Shown here piece after piece: positions 1-5,883 of a stretch of DNA of 5,883 nt. The DNA is taken from contig JAFZDR010000002.1 of the NCBI GenBank assembly GCA_017561105.1, positions 1-5,883 on the forward strand, in the 5' to 3' direction. Position 1 is the stretch's first letter. Every line of letters starts with the position of its first letter. The notes below the pieces were generated by a model that was not told the DNA's origin, did no database searches, and saw only the letters and a list, made by a program, of their open reading frames with translations. Position numbers and translations under genes: made by a program. This DNA comes from Alistipes sp. (GTDB lineage Bacteria; Bacteroidota; Bacteroidia; Bacteroidales; Rikenellaceae).

Positions 1-2
1 AT

Positions 3-608
3 ATAACACCTAATAGTATCAATGTCGATAAAATTGATAAAATACCGCCTAAGTCTTATTGCGATTATGCCTTTATCGCTAATGTTCTTCCGACAAAGGG
101 TATATTTGAGCTACTTCAGGCCTTTACCTCTATTAATGATAATGAGTTAAAATTACATATTGTAGGACCTTCAAGTGAAACGATACTTAAATCGCTAAAT
201 GAATATTCAGCCAAAGATAGTCGAATAAAATACTATGGGCGAGTGGATAACAATACGGCCATTCAATACTTGAAAGGCGTGGATGCGTTAGTTTTGCCTA
301 CATATTTCCCGGGAGAGGCTTTTCCAATTTCAATTTTAGAGGCTATGAGTTTTGGAAAATTTGTCATTTCAACTCCAAGGGCGGCAATTCGGGATATGCT
401 AACATCTGAGGATGGTGAAGCGTGTGGATATTTAGTAAAAGAACAATCCGTATCCGATATAGTCGATGCAATAAAATGGTGCAGAACAAACCCGCATTTG
501 GCCGATGTTATGTGTGAAAGAGCATATGCTAAGGTGTATAACAGCTATCGTATGGATGTTGTGTACGACTTGTATCGTAATCTGTATAGAAAAATTATAA
601 TTAGTTAA
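3..608 (+). CDS. GT4-family glycosyltransferase, C-terminal part (5' end outside window)
   Basis: The frame is open from the window edge to a TAA at 606-608, giving 201 visible codons with no start, so the N-terminal acceptor-binding half lies upstream. The visible part reads as the C-terminal Rossmann domain of a GT-B, GT4-type transferase. A PTKG segment (visible residues 30-33) precedes a helix, as in the donor-binding loop. An LHIVGP strand follows, then a YYGRV segment. The EX7E motif is intact: Glu105 and Glu113, encoded at 315-317 and 339-341, followed by AMSFGKFVIS. By family knowledge this domain binds a nucleotide-sugar, and the enzyme would add one sugar to a lipid-linked polysaccharide unit at the cytoplasmic face of the inner membrane. 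Donor and acceptor cannot be read from this fragment. An internal GTG at 243 is not the start, because homologous domain sequence continues upstream. The gene is AT-rich (about 37% GC) compared with everything after 616. Confidence 0.88.
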   Translation: MTPNSINVDKIDKIPPKSYCDYAFIANVLPTKGIFELLQAFTSINDNELKLHIVGPSSETILKSLNEYSAKDSRIKYYGRVDNNTAIQYLKGVDALVLPTYFPGEAFPISILEAMSFGKFVISTPRAAIRDMLTSEDGEACGYLVKEQSVSDIVDAIKWCRTNPHLADVMCERAYAKVYNSYRMDVVYDLYRNLYRKIIIS

Positions 609-615
609 TAGATAA

Positions 616-1689
616 ATGTCAATCTTCAAAGACAAAGTCCTGTTGATTACGGGCGGTACGGGCAGTTTCGGAAATGCCGTACTTCGTAGATTCCTTGATT
701 CGGACATCAAGGAGATTCGCATCTTCTCGCGCGATGAGAAGAAGCAAGATGATATGCGTCACGCGCTCCAAAACCCGAAGGTGAAATTCTACATCGGTAA
801 TGTGCGCGACAAACAGTCGGTAGATATCGCAATGCGCGGTGTCGATTATGTCTTCGCAGCAGCGGCCCTCAAGCAGGTCCCTTCGTGCGAGTTCTTCCCT
901 ATGGAGGCGACCATGACAAATGTTATCGGCGCAAACAATGTCCTTCTCTCGGCCATCGAGCACGGAGTGAAGAATGTTGTTGTACTCTCGACCGACAAGG
1001 CGGCCTACCCTATCAACGCAATGGGTATCTCGAAGGCGTTGATGGAGAAGGTGGCTATCGCCAAGGGCCGTGAGCTTGGTCAGGATGCTGCAACCACAAT
1101 CTGCTGCACCCGCTACGGCAATGTTATGGCGTCGCGCGGTTCGGTTATTCCGTTGTGGGTTGAGCAGATGGAGCAGGGCAAGCCTATCACCATCACCGAC
1201 CCCGAGATGACCCGCTTTATGATGACCTTGGATGATGCCGTAGATTTGGTAATCTACGCCTTCACACACGGAAAGAATGGCGACTTATTTGTTCAGAAGG
1301 CTCCTGCAGCAACCCTCTCGACTTTGGCCGAGGCGTTGAAGCAGACCTACGCGAAGATTGACCCTAAGTATGGCGACACCGAGGTTAAAGTTATCGGTAC
1401 ACGCCACGGCGAGAAGCTCTACGAGACACTCGTTACCCGCGAGGAGATGGCAAAGGCCGAGGATATGGGCGACTACTATCGTATCCCTTGCGACACTCGC
1501 GATCTGAACTACGACAAGTTCTTCGTTGAGGGCAACGAGGCTCTCTCGAAGATTGAGGATTACCACTCGCACAACACTCGTCGTCTCGATGTTGAGGGTA
1601 TGAAGGAGTTGTTGTTGAAGTTGCGTTTCATCCGCGAAGACTTGGGCTTGCAGCCACGCGCTAAGGCACGCGAAATCCGTAGCGAGTAG
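616..1689 (+). CDS. capE: UDP-GlcNAc 4,6-dehydratase/5-epimerase (CapE/FnlA type)
   Basis: This 357-residue extended SDR enzyme is inferred to catalyse the first step from UDP-GlcNAc towards UDP-L-FucNAc: 4,6-dehydration with C5 inversion, giving a UDP-4-keto-6-deoxy-L-hexosamine. The NAD(P)-binding motif TGGTGSFG is at residues 12-19, with FSRDEKKQDDMR at 37-48. The active-site block is STDKAAYPINAMGISK at 125-140. Lys128 lies in the STDK element, and Met136 sits where classical SDR enzymes have the catalytic Tyr, four residues before Lys140. This Met is typical of the CapE/FnlA branch; PseB-like relatives keep Tyr. A TRYGNVMASRGSVIP segment (165-179) and GTRHGEKLYETLV (261-273) complete the family pattern. 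It is slightly longer than the usual 340-345 residues because of a charged tail. The ATG at 616 is 7 bases after the preceding stop and puts the nucleotide motif at the expected distance from the N-terminus. The neighbouring capF and capG support the FucNAc assignment over a pseudaminic acid or quinovosamine route. Confidence 0.95.
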   Translation: MSIFKDKVLLITGGTGSFGNAVLRRFLDSDIKEIRIFSRDEKKQDDMRHALQNPKVKFYIGNVRDKQSVDIAMRGVDYVFAAAALKQVPSCEFFPMEATMTNVIGANNVLLSAIEHGVKNVVVLSTDKAAYPINAMGISKALMEKVAIAKGRELGQDAATTICCTRYGNVMASRGSVIPLWVEQMEQGKPITITDPEMTRFMMTLDDAVDLVIYAFTHGKNGDLFVQKAPAATLSTLAEALKQTYAKIDPKYGDTEVKVIGTRHGEKLYETLVTREEMAKAEDMGDYYRIPCDTRDLNYDKFFVEGNEALSKIEDYHSHNTRRLDVEGMKELLLKLRFIREDLGLQPRAKAREIRSE

Positions 1690-1693
1690 AGGT

Positions 1694-2128
1694 ATGTCGA
1701 AGATTAAAGTTATCGAGGGTGAGATATTCCGCGATGAGCGTGGACAGATCTCTTCGTTGAATGCCTTTCGCTTCCCCGGTGTGGAGCGTTGCTACTTTAT
1801 CCACCACCCCGACAAGTCGGTAGTGCGTGGTTGGCACGGCCATAAGTTCGAGAAGAAGTGGTTCTACTGCATCAAGGGTTCGTTCACCGTTGCGCTTGTC
1901 GAGGTTGATAATTGGGAGAATCCGTCACCCGATTTGCAGGCGGAGATATTCGAGCTTTCGGAGAAGGAAAGCAATATAATCTGCGTACCCGAGGGTTATG
2001 CCAACTGCATCAAGGCGCACGAGGATGACTCTATCCTGCTTGTCTTCTCGGGTAAAATCTTGGAGGAGGCACTGCTCGACAGCTGGCGTTACGACAAGAA
2101 TATGTGGGTCGATTGGTCAAAGTATTAA
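1694..2128 (+). CDS. Small single-domain cupin protein, RmlC/FdtA-like (putative sugar epimerase or ketoisomerase)
   Basis: This 144-residue protein has a cupin-type beta-barrel pattern and no signal peptide or membrane segment. Visible elements are FRDERGQISSLN (12-23), VRGWHGHK (44-51) with His48 and His50, a KGSFTVALVEVDNW strand pair (61-74), and a VPEGYANCIKA turn (98-108) resembling the P-x-G(F/Y) turn of RmlC-like sugar epimerases. The paired histidines resemble those of FdtA/QdtA 3,4-ketoisomerases. The SP element near 78-79 is more like RmlC, but the Tyr that RmlC uses near the C-terminal strand appears replaced (LLVFS, 115-119). I therefore cannot say which reaction it performs, or whether it is catalytic. 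It begins 4 bases after capE stops and ends 3 bases before capF starts, so it is probably co-translated with them. It would be expected to act on a UDP-4-keto-6-deoxy sugar or a related nucleotide sugar in the cytoplasm. It does not look like the WbuC cupin found beside wbuB in E. coli. Confidence 0.85.
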   Translation: MSKIKVIEGEIFRDERGQISSLNAFRFPGVERCYFIHHPDKSVVRGWHGHKFEKKWFYCIKGSFTVALVEVDNWENPSPDLQAEIFELSEKESNIICVPEGYANCIKAHEDDSILLVFSGKILEEALLDSWRYDKNMWVDWSKY

Positions 2129-2131
2129 ACT

Positions 2132-3343
2132 ATGAAAATTTTGGTTACAGGCGCAAAGGGTTTTGTTGGAAAGAACCTCTGCGCACAACTTAAAAATATA
2201 CGCGACGGCAAGGCAAGGTGCTACGGTGATGTGGCGGTAGAGGAGGTTTTCGAGTACGACATCGACTCTACGGCTGAGGATCTCGACGCATATTGCCGCG
2301 ATGCGGAGTTTGTATTCAACCTTGCGGGAGTAAACCGACCTCAGAATACGGAGGAGTTTATGGAGGGCAACTTCGGCTTTGCATCTACTCTGCTCGAGAC
2401 GCTCGAAAAGCACGAAAACAAGGCTCCTGTAATGCTCTCATCATCTATTCAGGCAACCCTTGCGGGCCGCTTTGGCGATAGCGAGTATGGTCGCAGCAAA
2501 CGCGCTGGCGAGGAGCTCTTCTTTAATTATAGTGTACGCACAGGCGCGCGCGTGTTGGTCTATCGTTTTCCAAACTTGTTTGGCAAGTGGTGCCGACCAA
2601 ATTATAACTCGGCAGTAGCAACCTTCTGCAACAATATCGCAAACGATTTGCCAATTACCGTAAATGATCGATCTACAGAGTTGGAGTTGCTCTACATCGA
2701 TGACTTGGTAGATGAGATGATTGCCGCTTTGCAAGGCAAGGAGCACCACTGCGAGTTCGAGGGTGTCAACACTATTTTGTGCGAGGAGGGTCGCTACTGC
2801 GCAGTCCCTACGACACACAAGGCGACCTTGGGCGAGATTGTCGATCTGTTGGAGGCGTTCAAGGCGCAACCGCAGACACTTGTCGTACCCGAGATTCCGA
2901 ACAACTCATTTGCAAAGAAGCTATACTCGACCTATTTGAGCTACTTGCCGAAGGAGAAGGTGTCGTTCGAGTTGAAGATGAACTGCGATGCGCGTGGCTC
3001 GTTCACCGAATTGTTGCGCAGCGAGAAGTGCGGTCAAGTGAGTGTAAACATCTCTAAACCGGGCATTACAAAGGGAGAGCATTGGCACAATACCAAGTGG
3101 GAATTCTTTATTGTGGTATCGGGCAAGGGTCTTATTCAGCAGCGTCGTGTCGGCTCTGACGAGGTGCTCAATTTTGAGGTGTCGGGCGACAAGATTGAGG
3201 CTGTACACATGCTCCCCGGCTACACGCACAACATTATAAACCTCTCCGACACAGAGGATTTGGTAACGGTAATGTGGGCAAACGAGGCGTTTGATCCGAA
3301 TAAACCGGATACATATTTCGAGAAGGTAGAAAAATCCCTCTAA
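2132..3343 (+). CDS. capF: CapF/FnlB-type bifunctional reductase-epimerase (SDR plus C-terminal cupin)
   Basis: This 403-residue two-domain enzyme is inferred to convert the CapE product to UDP-2-acetamido-2,6-dideoxy-L-talose. By family knowledge the C-terminal cupin epimerises C3 and the N-terminal SDR domain then reduces the C4 ketone with NADPH. The SDR domain shows GAKGFVG (7-13), NLAGVNRPQNTEEF (63-76), a Ser run at 103-105 and Y119-x3-K123. FPNLFGKWCRPNYNS (146-160) and the linker STYLSYLPKEKVSF (266-279) are characteristic of CapF. The cupin begins near 285. Its first motif has His317, His319, Glu324 and Gly331 in the canonical HxHx4Ex6G spacing; the second has PGYTH with His366 and Asn370. 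These are the expected metal ligands. It is about 30 residues longer than the Staphylococcus aureus enzyme, partly through a Cys/His-containing insertion at about 203-226. Both catalytic centres look intact. The ATG at 2132 is 3 bases after the upstream stop and places the nucleotide motif at the very N-terminus. Confidence 0.95.
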   Translation: MKILVTGAKGFVGKNLCAQLKNIRDGKARCYGDVAVEEVFEYDIDSTAEDLDAYCRDAEFVFNLAGVNRPQNTEEFMEGNFGFASTLLETLEKHENKAPVMLSSSIQATLAGRFGDSEYGRSKRAGEELFFNYSVRTGARVLVYRFPNLFGKWCRPNYNSAVATFCNNIANDLPITVNDRSTELELLYIDDLVDEMIAALQGKEHHCEFEGVNTILCEEGRYCAVPTTHKATLGEIVDLLEAFKAQPQTLVVPEIPNNSFAKKLYSTYLSYLPKEKVSFELKMNCDARGSFTELLRSEKCGQVSVNISKPGITKGEHWHNTKWEFFIVVSGKGLIQQRRVGSDEVLNFEVSGDKIEAVHMLPGYTHNIINLSDTEDLVTVMWANEAFDPNKPDTYFEKVEKSL

Positions 3344-3380
3344 CAAGATTTTAATAAAATAGATGGCTAAGAAATAAAAA

Positions 3381-3408
3381 GCTAATGGCTAATGGCCAAT
3401 GGCTAAAA
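3381..3408 (+). repeat. 7-bp tandem repeat (GCTAATG unit, four copies) in the capF-capG gap
   Basis: Four head-to-tail heptamers are visible: GCTAATG at 3381-3387, GCTAATG at 3388-3394, GCCAATG at 3395-3401 (one substitution) and a diverged GCTAAAA at 3402-3408. A separate ATGGCTAAG copy starts at 3363. Each full unit carries an ATG, at 3385, 3392 and 3399. Because 7 is not a multiple of 3, these fall in three different reading frames. Only the 3399 frame continues into capG; the 3385 frame stops after 10 codons and the 3392 frame after 4. The array sits in the only sizeable non-coding gap between genes here (3344-3419). No hairpin terminator or clear Bacteroidetes-type promoter was found in that gap. 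A role in spacing or translation of capG is possible but not shown. Confidence 0.8.
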
Positions 3409-3419
3409 GCGAAATAATT

Positions 3420-4595
3420 ATGGAACATAATTACAATAATGTAAAATTTGCCGATAATGGCAAGTTGAAACTCTTGATTATCGTGGGTACTCGTCCCGAG
3501 ATTATCCGCTTGGCAGCAGTAATCAACAAGTGTCGCAAATACTTCGATTGTATCTTGGCGCACACAGGACAGAACTACGACTACAACCTCAACGGCATCT
3601 TCTTTCGCGATTTGAAGCTCGCCGAGCCCGAGGTATATCTCAACGCCGTGGGTGACGACCTCGGCGCAACCATGGGCAATATCATCAACTCGTCGTACAA
3701 GTTGATGGTGGAGATTAAGCCCGATGCGGTGCTCGTCTTGGGCGACACAAACTCTTGCCTTTCGGTAATTGGCGCAAAGCGTTTACATATCCCGATCTTC
3801 CATATGGAGGCAGGAAATCGTTGTTTCGACGAGTGCTTGCCTGAGGAGACTAACCGCCGTATCGTCGATGTTATCTCGGATGTAAATATCTGCTACTCAG
3901 AGCACGCGCGTCGCTACCTCAACGCATCGGGTGTAGCTAAGGAGCGTACCTATGTGAGCGGCTCGCCAATGGCGGAGGTATTGCACGAGAATCTTGCAGA
4001 TATCGAGGCAAGCGACATCCACGCACGCCTGGGCTTGGAGAAGGGCAAGTATATCCTCTTGTCGGCTCACCGCGAGGAGAATATCGATACCGAGAAGAAC
4101 TTTACATCGCTCTTTACAGCTATCAACAAGATGGCTGAAAAGTACGATATGCCTATTCTCTATTCGTGCCACCCACGCAGTCGCAATCGTTTGGCTGCAA
4201 GCGGTTTCGAGTTGGATAAGCGCGTTATTCAGCACGAGCCACTCGGATTTCACGACTACAACTGCTTGCAGATGAACGCCTTTGCTGTAGTATCGGATAG
4301 CGGTACTTTGCCTGAGGAGAGTTCGTTCTTCACAAGCGTAGGACACTCGTTCCCTGCGGTATGTATCCGCACCTCGACCGAGCGTCCCGAGGCATTGGAC
4401 AAGGGCTGCTTTATCTTGGCAGGTATCGACGAGAAGTCGTTGCTGCAGGCTGTAGATACTGCGGTTGATATGGTTGCTAATGGCGACAACGGCATTCCTG
4501 TACCGAACTATACCGACGAGAATGTTTCAACCAAGGTTGTAAAGCTTATTCAGTCCTACACAGGCGTAGTTAATAAGATGGTTTGGCGCAAATAG
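3420..4595 (+). CDS. capG: CapG/FnlC-type nucleotide-sugar 2-epimerase (non-hydrolysing UDP-GlcNAc 2-epimerase family)
   Basis: This is inferred to be the last step of UDP-L-FucNAc synthesis: C2 epimerisation of UDP-2-acetamido-2,6-dideoxy-L-talose. It has 391 residues from the ATG at 3420 and a GT-B-like WecB-family fold. Motifs from this start are IVGTRPEIIRLA (21-32), AHTGQNYDY (47-55), VLGDTNSC (106-113), FHMEAGNRCFDECLPEETNR (127-146), SGSPM (180-184), LSAHREENID (214-223), SCHPRSRNR (249-257) and SDSGTLPEESSFF (292-304). The HMEAGNRCFDE form and the SGTLPEES loop favour the CapG/FnlC branch over the ManNAc-forming WecB enzymes. An in-frame ATG at 3399 would add seven residues (MAKSEII), but that extension lies in the tandem repeat, so 3420 is preferred; the choice is uncertain. 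The few codons after 3420 are AT-rich before the composition returns to that of the cassette. The TAG at 4593-4595 is 11 bases before the next start. Confidence 0.94.
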   Translation: MEHNYNNVKFADNGKLKLLIIVGTRPEIIRLAAVINKCRKYFDCILAHTGQNYDYNLNGIFFRDLKLAEPEVYLNAVGDDLGATMGNIINSSYKLMVEIKPDAVLVLGDTNSCLSVIGAKRLHIPIFHMEAGNRCFDECLPEETNRRIVDVISDVNICYSEHARRYLNASGVAKERTYVSGSPMAEVLHENLADIEASDIHARLGLEKGKYILLSAHREENIDTEKNFTSLFTAINKMAEKYDMPILYSCHPRSRNRLAASGFELDKRVIQHEPLGFHDYNCLQMNAFAVVSDSGTLPEESSFFTSVGHSFPAVCIRTSTERPEALDKGCFILAGIDEKSLLQAVDTAVDMVANGDNGIPVPNYTDENVSTKVVKLIQSYTGVVNKMVWRK

Positions 4596-4606
4596 TTCGC
4601 AGTACA

Positions 4607-5830
4607 ATGACAAAAAAGCGAATTCTTCTTGTAACCCAATACTTCCAACCCGAGAACTTCAAGTGCAACGACATCGCATTTGAGATGCAGCGTCGCGGCT
4701 ACGATGTTACGGTGCAGACTGCTATCCCGAACTACCCGCAGGGCAAGTTCTTCGACGGCTATGGCTTGTTCAAGCGCAGAACAGAGGTTGTAAACGGCGT
4801 TAAGGTGATACGAGGTTTTGTTATTCCTCGTGGTAAGGGTGGAAAGATAGGTCTATCGCTCAACTACTTGAGCTACCTCGTTTCATCGTGCCTTATTGCC
4901 TTATATCTCTCATTGCGTTATCGCTACGATGCGGTATTTGTACATCAAGTGTCGCCCGTTACTATAGGTGTAGCAGCAACACTCGTCAAGCGAATTCAGC
5001 GAATACCGATGTATTTCTGGGTTCTCGATCTCTGGCCCGAGAGCCTTACCGCAGCAATAGGTCTGCGCAACAAGTATATTCTCGGCTTCTTCTCTAAGAT
5101 GGTGCAGTGGTTCTATCGCCGTTCCGACAAGATACTTATCAGCTCGAAGGGTTTCGAGAAGTCGATCTGTGCAAAGGGTGATTTTGCAGACAAGATAATC
5201 TACTTCCCGAATTGGATAGATTCGGCACTCACCACCACGGCAGATGTGGCAACGCCGGATGTACCGAGCAGTTTTGTGGCGATGTTCACAGGAAATATCG
5301 GAGCATCTCAGGATTTCGACACCATTCTCGATGCAGCCGAGCAGCTCAAGAAGCATAGCGATATACATATCGTAATCGTGGGTAATGGTCGCGATAGAGA
5401 GCGTGTCGAGAGCGAGATTTCCCGCCGCGAGCTCGGAGCTACGGTGCATTGCGTAGGCTCCTACCCTTTGGAGGCTATGCCGGCAACATTTGCTAAGGCC
5501 GATGTGCTGTTCGCAGCACTCAAGGATGAACCGATATTCGCCTTGACCGTACCTGCAAAGATTCAGGCCTATATGTCTACCGGGAAGCCTATTGTTACAA
5601 TGATTAACGGCGAGGCAAAGGAGCTTATCGAGAGTGTAGGTTGCGGTATTGCGGTTGATGCGGGCAATGCAGAGGGTTTTGCCAAGGCAATTCTTGCACT
5701 GCAACAGATGAACAAAGAGGAGCGTGCCGAGATGGGCGCAAAGGGTCAGGCATTTGCTGCCCAGCACTTCAATTTCGAACTGCAGATGAATCTCCTCGAG
5801 GATATTTTAAATGATAGAGATGTCAAATAG
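4607..5830 (+). CDS. wbuB: WbuB-type glycosyltransferase, putative L-FucNAc transferase (GT4)
   Basis: This 407-residue GT-B protein is inferred to transfer L-FucNAc from its UDP donor to a lipid-linked acceptor at the cytoplasmic membrane face. Features of the WbuB group are LVTQYFQPENFKCNDIA (8-24), GYDVTVQTAIPNYPQGKFFD (31-50), a hydrophobic, possibly membrane-associating stretch LNYLSYLVSSCLIALYLSL (85-103), HQVSPVTIG (113-121), the signature WVLDLWPESL (138-147), KILISSKGF (175-183) and IIYFPNWID (197-205). The donor domain shows MFTGNIGASQDFDTIL (226-241), VGNGRDR (258-264) and a KIQAYMSTGKPIV segment (318-330). The classical EX7E pair is not evident there; Ala312 and Gln320 occupy what look like its positions. 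The start was set at the ATG at 4607, 11 bases after capG. An earlier in-frame TTG at 4583 would overlap capG and add eight residues without homology. The position straight after capEFG matches the fnlABC-wbuB order known from E. coli O-antigen clusters. The transfer specificity is inferred from the family and context. Confidence 0.92.
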   Translation: MTKKRILLVTQYFQPENFKCNDIAFEMQRRGYDVTVQTAIPNYPQGKFFDGYGLFKRRTEVVNGVKVIRGFVIPRGKGGKIGLSLNYLSYLVSSCLIALYLSLRYRYDAVFVHQVSPVTIGVAATLVKRIQRIPMYFWVLDLWPESLTAAIGLRNKYILGFFSKMVQWFYRRSDKILISSKGFEKSICAKGDFADKIIYFPNWIDSALTTTADVATPDVPSSFVAMFTGNIGASQDFDTILDAAEQLKKHSDIHIVIVGNGRDRERVESEISRRELGATVHCVGSYPLEAMPATFAKADVLFAALKDEPIFALTVPAKIQAYMSTGKPIVTMINGEAKELIESVGCGIAVDAGNAEGFAKAILALQQMNKEERAEMGAKGQAFAAQHFNFELQMNLLEDILNDRDVK

Positions 5831-5883
5831 AGTTGAAAATATACTCTTCCGACTTGTTCGTATCGCTATAGGCACCGAGGGTG
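5820..5883 (+). CDS. Start of an unidentified gene, truncated by the window end
   Basis: A frame opens at ATG 5820, or at an in-frame ATG at 5811 three codons earlier, and stays open to the window edge. About 21 residues are visible, beginning MSNRVENILFRLVRIAIGTE. Either start overlaps the end of wbuB, by 11 or 20 bases, in a different frame, which suggests translational coupling in the same operon. The N-terminus is a short amphipathic helix ending in a GTE turn. This is loosely reminiscent of small nucleotidyltransferase-type proteins in Bacteroidales loci, but the visible sequence is far too short to name a family. That it is a gene is an inference from the strand, the overlap and the open frame. 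Confidence 0.55.
   Translation, partial: MSNRVENILFRLVRIAIGTEG

Noticed and set aside
243..245. GTG at 243 as the start of a short gene of 121 codons
   Set aside because: The frame is open upstream to the window edge and encodes the expected first part of the GT4 donor domain, including the PTKG loop, so the GTG is an internal Val codon.
619..1269. Antisense open frame of about 216 codons opposite capE
   Set aside because: It mirrors the capE codon bias; no recognisable motif and no independent signal. The same holds for the shorter antisense frames opposite capF and capG.
3363..3377. Mini-frame ATGGCTAAGAAATAA (MAKK)
   Set aside because: Four codons only, most easily explained as a stray copy of the heptamer-related sequence; no evidence that it is translated.
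3344..3380. Possible terminator or promoter in the capF-capG gap
   Set aside because: The stretch is AT-rich, but I found no stable GC stem followed by a T run and no TTTG plus TAnnTTTG pair of the Bacteroidetes type.
4583..4606. TTG start for wbuB overlapping the end of capG
   Set aside because: The added residues (MAQIVRST) show no family similarity, and the ATG at 4607 puts the conserved KRILLVTQYF strand right at the N-terminus as in homologues.
4910..5767. Long antisense open frame of about 285 codons opposite wbuB
   Set aside because: It lies wholly within a gene with strong family motifs. The protein is rich in Cys, His, Leu and Arg with no recognisable domain, as expected from reading the complement of biased codons.
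1..5883. CRISPR arrays, tRNA or rRNA genes, insertion sequences, attachment sites
   Set aside because: Nearly all of the window is coding sequence; no spaced direct repeats, transposase-like protein, terminal inverted repeats or RNA-gene signatures were seen.

Overview
This window looks like part of a surface-polysaccharide (capsule or O-antigen type) biosynthesis locus from a Bacteroidales-like gut bacterium. The taxonomic call is inference. It rests on the gene content, the lack of strong Shine-Dalgarno sequences before most starts, and the roughly 50% GC with heavy use of GAG, AAG and TCG codons in the central genes. All genes lie on the + strand and are tightly packed, as in one operon. 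No RNA gene, insertion sequence, CRISPR array, convincing promoter or terminator was seen.

Layout. Positions 1-608 hold the 3' end of an AT-rich GT4-type glycosyltransferase (about 37% GC by hand count). From 616 the composition changes to about 50% GC and a metabolic cassette begins: a CapE/FnlA-type UDP-GlcNAc 4,6-dehydratase/5-epimerase (616-1689), a stand-alone small cupin protein (1694-2128), a CapF/FnlB-type fused SDR reductase plus cupin epimerase (2132-3343), a CapG/FnlC-type 2-epimerase (3420-4595; an upstream in-frame start at 3399 is possible), and a WbuB-type glycosyltransferase (4607-5830). A further reading frame begins at 5811 or 5820, overlaps the end of wbuB and leaves the window.

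How the genes work together. CapE, CapF and CapG are the three established enzymes that convert UDP-GlcNAc to UDP-N-acetyl-L-fucosamine (UDP-L-FucNAc). WbuB-type transferases are the usual partner thought to move L-FucNAc onto the growing lipid-linked repeat unit. The window therefore holds a complete make-and-use cassette for one sugar, placed downstream of a compositionally different transferase, as expected for mosaic capsule loci. The main oddities are the extra cupin between capE and capF, a 7-bp tandem repeat carrying start codons in all three frames just before capG, and the sharp composition break near 610. I found no evidence of a wholly new system; this is mainly a recognisable polysaccharide pathway with a few unusual details.
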